The notes: generated by a model from the letters alone, not told the origin. DNA of 64,000 bases from Zhongshania aliphaticivorans (GCF_001586255.1 NZ_CP014544.1:837501-901500); one strand, 5' to 3'; shown: positions 28,056 to 37,833, counted from the first letter of the stretch. Program-made: numbers and translations.

Positions 28056-30479
28056 ATGTCTAGTAAGAATAACTGTAGAGTGGTGCTAATGGCGTCAATG
28101 GTTGCATGTATGAGTAATTATAATCATGCTGACGAAGATGCGACCTATAAGAAGAAAGTAAGCCGTAACCGTTTGCTCGAGGAAGTTGTGGTTACGGCCC
28201 AAAAGCGCGAAGAGGATTCTCAGGATGTTCCAATTGCTATCTCCGCGTTCAGCGGTGATAAGCTGGAAGCCTTTGGTATTGAAAATACCTCAGACCTACA
28301 AAAAATAACCCCCGGGCTCACATTTACTTACACTTACGGTTACACCGTTATCTATTTACGAGGCGTGGGTAGCGATGCATTTTTGCCCAGCGCCGACCCT
28401 TCTGTTGCAACTTACATTGACGGGATCAATATTCCTGCCACACGTGGCAAGAATGATACGCTCGGTCCAGTTCAGCGGGTTGAAGTACTTAAAGGCCCGC
28501 AAGGGACATTGTTCGGACGAAATGCCACCGGCGGCGCGGTTAGCATTGTTACCGCAGATCCGCCACCAGAAGGCGAGCCTATTGCTGGCACTCTTAAGGC
28601 GGATATCGGAAATTATGGGCGGCGGGGCTATCAGCTTTATGGTGCCAGCAACCTTGTTGGTGGGCTCGGGGCAACGGTGTCTTTGTTTCAAAATCGCGGC
28701 GATATCATAGCGCATAATTATTTAACCGGCCCTGATGGTGAGACCGTCCCTGGGCCAGAGCGGGAGGATAAGGACGAGGGGGCGCGATTAAAGTTTCGCT
28801 GGGATATCAGTGATTCTATGAGCGCTACGGTAATTGGCTCGTATATTAATCAGTTCAATGGCAGTTCGCTGATGCTGGAAAATACACGTCCTGCCCTGAT
28901 TCTGGCCGGCGGAGACGGCTCAGAAACCAAGGCTGATCGTCGTCTAGAGAATGACTTTGAGGGTGGCAGCGGCACCCAAAATTATATTTATGGAGCGATT
29001 TTTGAATGGAGCCCAGGTCCATTTGATATGAAATTTACTGCGTCTAATATCGAGACTGACGTAGATTGGGGCCAGTTTGACTACGATAGTACCCCAAGTT
29101 CAGGGGCTACATTTTTTGTATATAACGAGCCTTCGCTACAGGATACCTATGAACTGCAATTTACTTCTAACGAAGAAACTTGGCTGAGTGATAATTTAGA
29201 GTGGGCGGCGGGCCTCTATCACTTAGAGGCATCCTCGGGCTTTGATCGATTGTTTTTTACTGTTAATACGGGATTAGTGACTCCGGCTATAACCAATGCG
29301 CTGCCACCGGTATTGAGCGGCACGGTTACAACCTTGTTGCGAGAGCTTACCGCCAATAACGAAGTTATGTTGCAGTCGACAGGGATATTAGACACCACTG
29401 CCGATTCGGTTTACTTCCAGGGCACTTGGACCTTTGATGAACGTTTTAACTTAACACTGGGTGCGCGGTATCAAGAGGAACACCGAGAAATCGGTGATAC
29501 CTACTTAGACCTAGTGGATACGACTAGTGGAAACCCGCCGCCGGAGTATTATGAGGGCAATGATTTTTCCAGAAATACGCGAGTGCTGAGCTTTGAGGGT
29601 AAAGAGGTCGATGCCAATACCACCTCGTGGCGTATTGCCAGCCAGTATTTTGCGAGTGATGTTGTGCAATTTTATACGTCGCTGTCGAGAAGCTATAAGA
29701 GTCCAACCTTTAACGTTGTTAACTTTTTTACCCCGCCAGATCTTGTTAAGGCCGAAGAAGCCACTGCGTTTGAGCTAGGCTTTAAATCTGAAATGCTGAA
29801 TGGCGAGCTGCAATTAAACGGCGCTGTCTTCCGTTCCGTTGCCAAGGACCTCGTTACTGCGATTGTATCGTTTACCTCGGGCGGTATTGTGCGTTTTTCG
29901 AACGCCAACGAGGCAGTGTCTGACGGCGCCGAGTTAGATTTTCAGTGGCAGCCCATGCCGGATTGGAATCCTGGCTTAGCGATAACCGGTGGTGCCAGTT
30001 ATATTGATGCAAAATACACCGACTATAAAAATGGATCGGGTTTTGATGATGAAACTGGCTTGTATTTTGGCCCAGATAATTTGACCGGTATTCCTCTGCA
30101 GGAACCACGAGACTTCACCGGTAACTCTGTAGTGAGAACGCCAAAATTGAGTTCAAGTATTTCTTTGAATCAATTTATTGAACTTGGTGATTACGGCAAT
30201 TTAGAGTTTGCTGTCGATTATTCCTATAAAGGTGAATACAACACCACACCGCAAGCTTCACCCTATTTTATTCAGGACCAATTCGAGGTTTGGGGCGCTC
30301 GGGCTACTTACTTCTATGATCCACTTGGCCTGCAAGTCACCGCCTATGTTGATAACGCCAAGGATAAAGATTACTTCGCAACTATTATGCAGTCAGATTT
30401 CGGCCGTACGGTAAGCTTGGCTGCGCCGCGCTTCTATGGTGTGCGCTTGAAGTGGGATTATGGGCTGATGTTTGAGTAA
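28056..30479 (+). CDS. TonB-dependent receptor (paralogue 1 of a receptor/partner cassette)
   Basis: An 807-residue outer-membrane receptor. After an N-terminal export region come the TonB-box-like LLEEVVVTAQKREED, a plug domain with YLRGVGSDAFLPSADPSVAT and LKGPQGTLFGRNATGGAVSI, and a barrel ending in RFYGVRLKWDYGLMF. ATG 28056 follows AAGGAG. It is clearly paralogous to the receptor at 56007: plug and C-terminal barrel are near-superimposable while the mid-barrel loops diverge. Both are followed by a small secreted hydrophobic protein. The location beside hydroxylation genes suggests uptake of a hydrophobic substrate, but iron or vitamin uptake is not excluded. Confidence 0.92.
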   Translation: MSSKNNCRVVLMASMVACMSNYNHADEDATYKKKVSRNRLLEEVVVTAQKREEDSQDVPIAISAFSGDKLEAFGIENTSDLQKITPGLTFTYTYGYTVIYLRGVGSDAFLPSADPSVATYIDGINIPATRGKNDTLGPVQRVEVLKGPQGTLFGRNATGGAVSIVTADPPPEGEPIAGTLKADIGNYGRRGYQLYGASNLVGGLGATVSLFQNRGDIIAHNYLTGPDGETVPGPEREDKDEGARLKFRWDISDSMSATVIGSYINQFNGSSLMLENTRPALILAGGDGSETKADRRLENDFEGGSGTQNYIYGAIFEWSPGPFDMKFTASNIETDVDWGQFDYDSTPSSGATFFVYNEPSLQDTYELQFTSNEETWLSDNLEWAAGLYHLEASSGFDRLFFTVNTGLVTPAITNALPPVLSGTVTTLLRELTANNEVMLQSTGILDTTADSVYFQGTWTFDERFNLTLGARYQEEHREIGDTYLDLVDTTSGNPPPEYYEGNDFSRNTRVLSFEGKEVDANTTSWRIASQYFASDVVQFYTSLSRSYKSPTFNVVNFFTPPDLVKAEEATAFELGFKSEMLNGELQLNGAVFRSVAKDLVTAIVSFTSGGIVRFSNANEAVSDGAELDFQWQPMPDWNPGLAITGGASYIDAKYTDYKNGSGFDDETGLYFGPDNLTGIPLQEPRDFTGNSVVRTPKLSSSISLNQFIELGDYGNLEFAVDYSYKGEYNTTPQASPYFIQDQFEVWGARATYFYDPLGLQVTAYVDNAKDKDYFATIMQSDFGRTVSLAAPRFYGVRLKWDYGLMFE

Positions 30480-30537
30480 TTGTTAACGCGATGAAACGAA
30501 GTATAAGCAAGTCGATTTTAATAAACATGACTTTAGC

Positions 30538-30556
30538 GACCGCAGCGACTGCGGTC
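30538..30556 (+). repeat. Perfect hairpin between receptor and partner genes
   Basis: GACCGCAG-CGA-CTGCGGTC is an exact 8-bp GC-rich stem in the gap between the receptor and the small secreted protein. It lacks a T-run, so it may be an mRNA-processing or stability element that sets the receptor:partner ratio. Confidence 0.55.
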
Positions 30557-30619
30557 GGACAAGGCTTTAGCGCATTTCGCTAATGAGAGTTTTTGAAAAT
30601 TACGAGAGGGATAATCATA

Positions 30620-31159
30620 ATGAATAATTCACTATTAGGTTTTGGTTTGGTCTCGATACTGTCGGCAGCCCCTTTGGCTTTAGCGCAGGCTCAAATCCCC
30701 GTATTGGGTGACCTACTGGCTGGTGGCGGTATGGTCGGCAGCGAACTGTCGATCTTAGGTACTCTGCCTGGTGGTGATGTGCTGCCCGCAAATACCGCGC
30801 TTGGTAAGGTCGGGTTACTGACTACAGAGATGGGCCAGATTCTTGGTGATCCGCTGGCGCAGGTGCCAACGGGGCTAGACTCTAAATTGATTTTTGGCTT
30901 TGTTCCAGGAGCTGAGGTGCTTTATCAAAATCCACTCGGAATAGTCGAGTTCTTAGTGGCGGGAAATTCGATATTGTCAGAGTCAATTTTTATCCTGCCA
31001 GCTATTCCGCTTGTTTCCTCAGGGCTGGAACTGGATTTACTCGGTCTCGATACCTTGCTTGGCGATCAGCTTATTGGCTTGGGTAGTATTACGCCCGCGC
31101 TGTCGCCAGCAGAAATACTCCCTGAAATCCTGACAGCCGTAACTGAGGTCGATATTTAA
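30620..31159 (+). CDS. Small secreted hydrophobic partner protein (family member 1)
   Basis: A 179-residue exported protein of no recognised family. A signal peptide ends near AQA/QIP, so the mature chain begins QIPVLGDLL. The mature part is rich in Leu, Gly, Pro and Ile, with very few charges and no Cys. Its C-terminal half has NSILSESIFILPAIPLVSS, whose LPAIPLV(S/T)S core recurs in the protein at 58488. ATG 30620 is chosen because the signal peptide starts there and a GAGAGGG purine tract precedes it. It follows the receptor by 140 bp. A substrate-binding or surface accessory role for the receptor is inferred. Confidence 0.65.
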   Translation: MNNSLLGFGLVSILSAAPLALAQAQIPVLGDLLAGGGMVGSELSILGTLPGGDVLPANTALGKVGLLTTEMGQILGDPLAQVPTGLDSKLIFGFVPGAEVLYQNPLGIVEFLVAGNSILSESIFILPAIPLVSSGLELDLLGLDTLLGDQLIGLGSITPALSPAEILPEILTAVTEVDI

Positions 31160-31216
31160 GGTCTCCATTCAGGCTGCCAAACAAATTAGCTTCCTTGTAA
31201 TTTAGATGGGCAGGCC

Positions 31217-31255
31217 GCAGCCAACAATATTACTCAATAGACTATTGTTGGCTGC
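31217..31255. terminator. Perfect 13-bp hairpin between convergent genes
   Basis: GCAGCCAACAATA (31217-31229) pairs exactly with TATTGTTGGCTGC (31243-31255) around a 13-nt loop. It ends 2 nt before the stop codon of the LAL regulator on the other strand. There is no U-run, so termination efficiency is uncertain. Confidence 0.6.
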
Positions 31256-31256
31256 A

Positions 31257-34028
31257 TCAGGGAATAACGTTAAGGTTTCTCGCTTTAGCCAAGGCGGCGG
31301 TCCGGCTAGATACGCCGAGCTTGCCGTACAGGTTTTGTAAATGCCATTTAACGGTGGTTAAGGAAACGTCAATTCGGTCGGCGAGCTGCTGATTACTTAG
31401 GCCGGCGCCAATAAAGCCGAGTAGTTCTAGCTCGCGGGCGGTGAGCTTGCCAAGCAGGCGTGGCTGCTCATTCTCTGTCGCAATTTCACTCGCATCATCC
31501 GCATCATCGCTGGGTAATAAACGGCAAATTTCGGCAAAAAATTGCCGTTCCTGATCTGATACAAAACCCCAGGCCGAGGCTTTACTCGCGCTGATGACGG
31601 CGTGTAGCACATCAACTTGATCGATAAATGGCCTGAGTATGCGTCGGCTTGCGGCAATGCGCAGGGCGCGGGTAATATGGCGCACGGCCAAGGTGTAATC
31701 CTGATTCTGGGTAGCGATGACTGCACTATTCAATTCGAGTTCCACTTGCCTAGCATTGCAGCTTTGTTTTTTGGCGCGCTTAAGGTCTTGGCCTATTAAG
31801 GTGTTTGCCGGTTTTAGGCGACCAAGTGCCAAATCGAGGTCGATCAGTGCACTGTTGATTAGGGTGGCGAGCAAGGGAATTGCAGTCGCCTTTGTCCCCC
31901 GTTGGTTCGATGATTCTACCGCGCGTTGCAGACCGGCGCGCTCCGCCTCAGCGCAGGCTTCGTCAATATGCCCTAACACAATAAGGCGTTTAATAAGAAA
32001 GCACGACAGCATAAGCGAGAGGCGAGTAGGGTAGGCGTTCGCAACTTCCCACATACTGCTTAGCGGTATGGTCTCGTCGCCGTGGCCTTGCCAGAGTAAT
32101 ACGGCGGCTTCGAGCCCGCTGGCAGCGGCCTCAAGAAAACCGTGGGTGCGGGCGGTTTTCATACCGAAGGCGAGGAGTTGATGGGCGTCTTGGTCTAGTC
32201 CCATGCCCACCGCGCAGCGGGCGGCCACCAGCGCCATGGTTCCGCAAATACCCGATTCATCGCCTAGCGCGCCGCGGGTGGTGGTCAGCGCAGAAACGAT
32301 TTCGGTATAACTATTGGCGTAATTACCTTCGTGTATTCCCACCAGGGCGGTGTAGGCATGAACCCAGCCATCGACATAGCTACTATTGGTTTGGTAGGCG
32401 GTTTCTTTAGCCGCCTGAAGATGCTGGCGGGCATCGCTAAAGTGGAAGGTATTCATAAAATAGCAGCCAATAATGCAGTTGGCGGCAGTTAAATTAAAAG
32501 AGTCATTGCAGTCGGCACCGGCGCTGTCTAGCCATTGTTTGGCGCCGAGGTAGGCGTCTTCGAGTTGGTCGCTAAGGCTGTCGATCGAGGTTCTTAATAT
32601 TGCAATACGACGATGCAACTCAGTTTCGCTAGCGGAGTTGTTTTTGTTTTGCTGACCCTGCATGCGCTGGTAGAGATTATTGATTTGCTTGCGCGCGTAC
32701 TCGTAGCGGCGGTGAAAGGCCAGCGCCCACACAAACCAGTATTCGGCTTCTAAACTGACTTGCTTACCTTCGTCGTGGAGAATTTCGATCCAGCGAATAT
32801 ATTGCAATACCGCGCCGCGATCGCGCACAAACGAGGGGGCGATTTGCTCCAGGATTGGCATGGCGGTGCTGCTAGATTCGGCATCTAAGGCGTAGTTAAT
32901 GGCATCGCGCCAATATTGATTGCGCTGGCACCATGCCGATGCCCGCAGCTGAATGTCTTGGCGCTCTTGTTTGTTTAGGTGAAGGCTCGCTTCGCGTAGT
33001 AGATGGTCGCGGAATAAGCCATGTAAGCGGTACCAGCTGCGATTGCGATCCAGCGGAATAACAAACACATTGCGTTCAATTAAGTCGTTTAAATGCTCTG
33101 CCACGTGATCGCCGCCAATGGCTGCGCTGCACAGCTCCATATTAAAGGTACGCAGCTGAGATACGGCGAGCAGAAATTGCCGGAGCTCGGCCGAAAAGCC
33201 GGATAGCACCTGACGGTTTAATAGTTGCGCGAGTGATTCGTCTGAGCCAGAAAACGCCGCGAGCGCGCTTAGTGGCTGTTCCGCTTGGCTTAATATAATT
33301 TGCGCCATGCGCACCGCAGCCGGCCAGCCCTCGGTTTTACGGGTGACCTCGGCAACACCTTGTTCGCCAATTTGGCTTGTTAGTGAATCGCCGAATAGGC
33401 TAGTAACGTTTTCTTGGCTAAAGCTTAATTCTTTGGGGCCGATTTGTTGAACAAGACCTTCGAGTTGCGCGCGGGGGTAGTCTAAAGGTAAGTCCTCGGT
33501 GCTGGATAACACGAGCTGGACATTTGCGCGGGTTTTAAAAAGTAGCTGATCAAGAAACAGGCCTAGGGATTCGTCGCGACAAAAATGCAAATTATCAATA
33601 AAGAGCGTGATGGCGAGGGGGTGGCTATTCAGTATCGAAAGCAGTTTGTCGATGCTGGTGTCGCGGGGCTCGTGGCCGTGAAAGAGCGCTTGGGTAGGGT
33701 GGGCTTGATTTTTGTCGCCGCGCAAGATCGAACCAAGTTCGTTTATTAGGCTCTCGACGGTATTGTCGCGTTCATCGAGTGACAGCCACAGACATTGTTT
33801 ACCCGCGTGGCGAAGATCGGCGAGTAGCATCGACATAAGTACAGTTTTGCCGTAACCAACGGGTGCTACTGCGCTTAAGCATTTGGCGCGTAAGCCGCTT
33901 GGCGTTTGTATATTGCTTAAAACTGGAATGCGCAGGCTTTGAAACAGGAAGTTCGGCGGCTCATTGCGGCCTATTTGCTGGTCGATATGCTCGGCAGTGC
34001 GGCGAAATTGGGCAGCTTTATTGGGCAA
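31257..34028 (-). CDS. LAL (MalT/AlkS-type) LuxR-family transcriptional activator
   Basis: A 923-residue ATP-dependent regulator. Residues 50-70 hold the Walker A motif (APVGYGKT, 55-62), a Walker B-like LAITLFIDNLHF follows near 135-146, then a long helical TPR-like sensor region. The C-terminal LuxR helix-turn-helix is at about 855-915 (LTARELELLGFIGAGLSNQQ, then LADRIDVSLTTVKWHLQNLY). The start is TTG with AGAGG upstream. AlkS, the activator of the Pseudomonas alkane operon, belongs to this family, and this gene is divergent from a P450/ferredoxin/alcohol dehydrogenase operon, so an alkane- or hydrocarbon-sensing role is likely. Confidence 0.9.
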   Translation of the reverse strand: MPNKAAQFRRTAEHIDQQIGRNEPPNFLFQSLRIPVLSNIQTPSGLRAKCLSAVAPVGYGKTVLMSMLLADLRHAGKQCLWLSLDERDNTVESLINELGSILRGDKNQAHPTQALFHGHEPRDTSIDKLLSILNSHPLAITLFIDNLHFCRDESLGLFLDQLLFKTRANVQLVLSSTEDLPLDYPRAQLEGLVQQIGPKELSFSQENVTSLFGDSLTSQIGEQGVAEVTRKTEGWPAAVRMAQIILSQAEQPLSALAAFSGSDESLAQLLNRQVLSGFSAELRQFLLAVSQLRTFNMELCSAAIGGDHVAEHLNDLIERNVFVIPLDRNRSWYRLHGLFRDHLLREASLHLNKQERQDIQLRASAWCQRNQYWRDAINYALDAESSSTAMPILEQIAPSFVRDRGAVLQYIRWIEILHDEGKQVSLEAEYWFVWALAFHRRYEYARKQINNLYQRMQGQQNKNNSASETELHRRIAILRTSIDSLSDQLEDAYLGAKQWLDSAGADCNDSFNLTAANCIIGCYFMNTFHFSDARQHLQAAKETAYQTNSSYVDGWVHAYTALVGIHEGNYANSYTEIVSALTTTRGALGDESGICGTMALVAARCAVGMGLDQDAHQLLAFGMKTARTHGFLEAAASGLEAAVLLWQGHGDETIPLSSMWEVANAYPTRLSLMLSCFLIKRLIVLGHIDEACAEAERAGLQRAVESSNQRGTKATAIPLLATLINSALIDLDLALGRLKPANTLIGQDLKRAKKQSCNARQVELELNSAVIATQNQDYTLAVRHITRALRIAASRRILRPFIDQVDVLHAVISASKASAWGFVSDQERQFFAEICRLLPSDDADDASEIATENEQPRLLGKLTARELELLGFIGAGLSNQQLADRIDVSLTTVKWHLQNLYGKLGVSSRTAALAKARNLNVIP

Positions 34029-34473
34029 GACTCTATCCTCTTATTATTGTGCGTGCATTATGGCCAAACAGGGCGCTTTTGATCGTGGCGGCCTTTTTTA
34101 CTTCGCCATCGTGCATTTTGCGCCCATGCCCCATCCTTTATTATTTGGTCTTTAGCTAGGCCCTCCTAAAGTACGGCTTATGGTAATTAAAGCTGCCATA
34201 GACTGCGAGCTTAATCACAACTGCGTTATTTACGTGTCGGCGCTTACGTTGCTCGGTTCAAAGACCCCAGATGTTGTTGGCGACGCAATTGCTAGTGTCA
34301 GCGCTGGGGCTACGTGATAGCGCGCTGTTGCAATCGCTTTCAGCTGAACATGCGCGGAATGTTGAGAATATTATGCGCAGCCCGTCCTTAGGTACGGGTT
34401 AGCGAGCAGATTTCGCCAATAGACTGATAAAAAATAAAGACGCGGTGTTTAAACCGTCAACCGGAGTACTGAA
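34029..34473. promoter_or_regulatory. Divergent promoter region of the LAL regulator and CYP153 operon, with a sigma-54-like site
   Basis: This 445-bp gap has no supported gene. TGGCGACGCAATTGCT at 34278-34293 keeps the GG-N10-GC spacing and the TGGC and TTGCW ends of a sigma-54 promoter, although the ACG after TGGC is not kept. A CAGCGC/GCGCTG inverted repeat lies near 34299-34327 and CCCGT/ACGGG near 34382-34399. No enhancer-binding protein gene was seen nearby, so the sigma-54 reading is tentative. Confidence 0.4.
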
Positions 34474-35730
34474 ATGATTACCAATACCATAGATGCCGAA
34501 CTCGCCAAGTCGCTGCCGCTAGAAGATTTTGATGTTAGTCAAACTGAGCTATTTGCACGCAATGGCCTGCACCCTTACTTTGAGCGTTTACGCCGCGAAG
34601 ACCCAGTGCATTATTGTAAAGACAGTATTTATGGGCCCTATTGGTCAATAACCAAATACCGCGATATTGTTGATATCGACACCAATCACAAAGTGTTTTC
34701 GTCGGACGTGAGCGTTGGTGCTTTTGTTCTTGATGATACCACCCTCAATGCAGTAGACGGCGCAATGTACCTGCCCAACTTTTTGGGTATGGACCCGCCA
34801 ACCCACGACGTTCACCGCATGGCGGTAAGCCCGATTGTGGCGCCGCAGAATTTGCTGCGCTTTGAGAAATTGATTAGGGAGCGCACCAGCGAGGTATTAG
34901 ATTCATTGCCTATTGGCGAAGAGTTTAATTGGGTTGATCTGGTCTCGATTGAACTCACCACCATGATGTTGGCCACGTTGTTGGACTTTCCGCTGGAGGA
35001 TCGCCGTAAGCTGACGCGCTGGTCAGATATCGTTACCACTCGTCCGGGTTACGGCTTGGTGGATTCTTGGGAGCAGCGTGAAGCGGAGTTGCTTGAATGT
35101 TTGGCTTATTTTCAGCGGCTTTACGACGAGCGCAAGGCGCTGCCGCCACGGCCAGATTTGATCTCCATGTTGGCACATGCACCAACGATGCAAGACCTGA
35201 CCGCCACCGATTTTCTCGGTATGTTGGTGCTGCTTATTGTGGGCGGCAACGACACTACGCGCAGCTCTATGTCGGGCGGCGCCTTGGCCTGTCATCTCTA
35301 TCCCGATGAATTTACCAAAGTTAAAAATAACCCGAGTCTGTTAGCGAGCATGGTGCCAGAAATTGTGCGCTGGCAAACCCCGATTGCCCATATGCGCCGC
35401 ACCGCATTAGAAGACGTAGAGTTTCGCGGCAAGCAAATTCGCAAGGGCGACAAGGTGGTGATGTGGTATTTGTCGGGTAATCGCGACGACGAAGTTATTG
35501 ATAGGCCAATGGATTTTATCGCCGATCGGCCTCGCGCTAGACAGCATTTGTCATTTGGCTTTGGTATCCACCGCTGCCTAGGCAATAGATTGGCCGAGCT
35601 ACAGCTTAAAGTGCTCTGGGAAGAAGCTACTAAGCGCTACTCCCGTATTGAAGTGGTTGGTGAGCCGACCCGTGTGCCGTCTAATTTAATTAATGGTTTT
35701 ATTGATATGCAGGTGCGCTTACACGTTTAA
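34474..35730 (+). CDS. Cytochrome P450, CYP153-type terminal hydroxylase
   Basis: A 418-residue soluble P450. The haem Cys is Cys368 in [15 protein letters not shown], the oxygen-activating I-helix reads GGNDTTR (257-263), and the EIVRWQTP segment carries the ExxR pair. The phrases [13 protein letters not shown] and [13 protein letters not shown], together with the GGNDTTR I-helix, match the CYP153 class, which hydroxylates terminal methyl groups of alkanes, and in characterised members also the methyl groups of limonene and p-cymene. A [2Fe-2S] ferredoxin follows 62 bp later; the usual reductase is absent next door. Confidence 0.9.
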   Translation: MITNTIDAELAKSLPLEDFDVSQTELFARNGLHPYFERLRREDPVHYCKDSIYGPYWSITKYRDIVDIDTNHKVFSSDVSVGAFVLDDTTLNAVDGAMYLPNFLGMDPPTHDVHRMAVSPIVAPQNLLRFEKLIRERTSEVLDSLPIGEEFNWVDLVSIELTTMMLATLLDFPLEDRRKLTRWSDIVTTRPGYGLVDSWEQREAELLECLAYFQRLYDERKALPPRPDLISMLAHAPTMQDLTATDFLGMLVLLIVGGNDTTRSSMSGGALACHLYPDEFTKVKNNPSLLASMVPEIVRWQTPIAHMRRTALEDVEFRGKQIRKGDKVVMWYLSGNRDDEVIDRPMDFIADRPRARQHLSFGFGIHRCLGNRLAELQLKVLWEEATKRYSRIEVVGEPTRVPSNLINGFIDMQVRLHV

Positions 35731-35792
35731 CGTAGTGGCGCGCAGCATATTTTTTAACATTGCGAATAATGATACTGACTGGATTTAATCTT

Positions 35793-36116
35793 ATGCCAAA
35801 GCTCATTTTTATTACCTCAGACAAACAAGAATACGCCGTAGAGGCCCAAAGCGGCGTGTCTGCGATGGAAGCGGCGCTAGATAATTTAGTGCCGGGGATT
35901 GATGGTGATTGCGGTGGCGTTGCCGCCTGCGGCACCTGCCATGTTTATGTGGATCAAACTTGGTTGGCGAAAACCGGCGGAGCGCAAGAAGGAATTGAAC
36001 AAGATATGCTGTCTTTAACCGACAATGCCGGCGCAAGCAGTCGTCTCTCTTGCCAGATACTCATGAGCGACGAACTGGACGGTTTGGTGTTGACTATGCC
36101 CGAAAGTCAGCACTAA
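35793..36116 (+). CDS. [2Fe-2S] ferredoxin for the P450
   Basis: A 107-residue adrenodoxin/putidaredoxin-type ferredoxin. The cluster ligands are Cys40, Cys46, Cys49 and Cys87 (DCGGVAACGTCHVYVD and RLSCQI). ATG 35793 starts the conserved MPKLIFITSD; an 11-codon upstream extension is unlikely. It sits between the CYP153 and GMC genes and is the natural electron donor to the P450. A reductase is needed to load it; the best candidate in the window is the NADPH:ferredoxin reductase at 61564. Confidence 0.93.
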   Translation: MPKLIFITSDKQEYAVEAQSGVSAMEAALDNLVPGIDGDCGGVAACGTCHVYVDQTWLAKTGGAQEGIEQDMLSLTDNAGASSRLSCQILMSDELDGLVLTMPESQH

Positions 36117-36179
36117 TTAGTGTGAATTAGGCTTGTTGCCTTTGTAGCTTTGCGGCCTTGTATTACAGGAATACTAATA

Positions 36180-37784
36180 ATGAATTTTACGCCGGACTAT
36201 ATCATTGTGGGGGCGGGCTCTGCGGGCTGCGTATTGGCTAATCGGCTGAGTGCTGACCCTGCGGTAAATGTTGTGCTGCTGGAGGCTGGCGGCAAAGACA
36301 GTAATCTTTTATATAGAATGCCCGCCGGATTTTTCCCCTTGATGAAATCTGGGAAGGGAAATTGGAATTACGAATCCATCGCTCAGACGGGTTTGGGCGG
36401 GCGCACCATGTACTTTCCGCGGGGTAAAGTTCTTGGCGGTTCTAGCTCAATTAATGGCTTGGTGGTGTCGCGGGGCAATGCCGGCGACTACGATCATTGG
36501 GCCGATTTGGGTAATGAAAATTGGTCCTACGCAGACTGTCTACCATACTTTAAAAAAGTCGAGCGCATGCCTGGCGGTAATCCGGCGCAGCGCGGCTTAG
36601 ATGGCCCCGTTGGCGTTACCGTTACACCCATGGACAGCATGAACCCGAGTTCGCGGGCGTGGATAGACGGCGGTGTGCAAGCGGGCCATCCTTTTAATAA
36701 AGACATGAATGGCGGCGATCCGCACGGCATGGCGCAAATGCAGGGCAATTACGCCGATGGCCTGCGGCAGAGCGCTTCGGCCTGTTATTTAAAGCCAGTA
36801 TTATCCAGACCTAATTTAAATGTAATTACCGATGCTTTAGTTAAGCGGGTGGTCGTTAGCGATGGCCGCGCCACGGCGGTGGAAAATGTTCATCGCGGTC
36901 GAACTCAGCGACTCGCCGCGCGCCGCGAAATATTATTATGCGGTGGGGCAATCAATAGCCCGCAAGTTTTGCAGTTATCAGGGATTGGAGATCCTGCGGA
37001 TTTAACACCTCATGGAATTGAGCTCAAGCTGCCGTTGTTAGGGGTGGGTAAAAACCTAAAAGATCATATCGCCATTGCCGTTAAACAGCGCAGTACCAAA
37101 CCCTATTCACTATTGGCCGATTTAAAGCCGATGGCGATGATTTCTGCCTTGAGTAAATATTTGCTGTTTCGTTCTGGGCCGACCTCTGTTGGGGCGCTGG
37201 AGGCGTGGGGGCATCTTAAAACCTCACCGGATTTAGCCTATCCAGATTTGCAAATCTACTCGGTGCCGATTATGTATAACGATCATGGCCGCGACATAAT
37301 ACAAGAAGAGGGCTTTATGGCGGTGATGAACGGCTGTCGGCCCCGAAGTGCTGGAACCGTTAAAATACAATCTGCCGATGCGAGCGTAGCGCCAGCCATT
37401 GATCCTCAATATTTTACTGACCCAGACGATCTGCGAGTCCTGCGTGATGCAATTAGATTAACGCGCAAAATTATTGCGCAGCCTGCTTATGATGATTTTC
37501 GCGGAATAGAATATGGACCTGGCTCGCACTGCGATGATGACCAAGGTCTGGATCAGTATATTCGTCAGCACGCTAACTCGCTCTACCACCCTGTGGGCAC
37601 CTGCAAGATGGGCAGCGACGACATGGCGGTTGTCGATGCCCAATTGCGAGTTCACGGGGTGCAGGGGCTGCGGGTCGTTGACGCGTCGATTATGCCGGAG
37701 ATTATCAGCGGCAATACCAACTTCCCCACAATGATGATTGCCGAAAAAGCAGCTGACATGATTATCAGTGGTGTTACTGCTTAA
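36180..37784 (+). CDS. GMC-family alcohol dehydrogenase (AlkJ-like)
   Basis: A 534-residue FAD-dependent oxidoreductase of the glucose-methanol-choline family. The FAD motif is at the N-terminus (IIVGAGSAGCVLANRLS); the GMC signatures GGSSSINGLV and GAINSPQVLQLSGIGDP are present, and the C-terminal His/Asn active-site region includes NSLYHPVGTCKMG and SGNTNFPTMMIAEKAADMI. Position after CYP153 and ferredoxin mirrors AlkJ, which oxidises the primary alcohol made by the hydroxylase and passes electrons to the quinone pool. Here the alcohol could be an alkanol or a p-cymenol-type benzyl alcohol. Confidence 0.9.
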   Translation: MNFTPDYIIVGAGSAGCVLANRLSADPAVNVVLLEAGGKDSNLLYRMPAGFFPLMKSGKGNWNYESIAQTGLGGRTMYFPRGKVLGGSSSINGLVVSRGNAGDYDHWADLGNENWSYADCLPYFKKVERMPGGNPAQRGLDGPVGVTVTPMDSMNPSSRAWIDGGVQAGHPFNKDMNGGDPHGMAQMQGNYADGLRQSASACYLKPVLSRPNLNVITDALVKRVVVSDGRATAVENVHRGRTQRLAARREILLCGGAINSPQVLQLSGIGDPADLTPHGIELKLPLLGVGKNLKDHIAIAVKQRSTKPYSLLADLKPMAMISALSKYLLFRSGPTSVGALEAWGHLKTSPDLAYPDLQIYSVPIMYNDHGRDIIQEEGFMAVMNGCRPRSAGTVKIQSADASVAPAIDPQYFTDPDDLRVLRDAIRLTRKIIAQPAYDDFRGIEYGPGSHCDDDQGLDQYIRQHANSLYHPVGTCKMGSDDMAVVDAQLRVHGVQGLRVVDASIMPEIISGNTNFPTMMIAEKAADMIISGVTA

Positions 37785-37833
37785 GCGACGGCGCGTAATT
37801 CACTTAAGCAGTTTTATTATGATCACCCTACTT

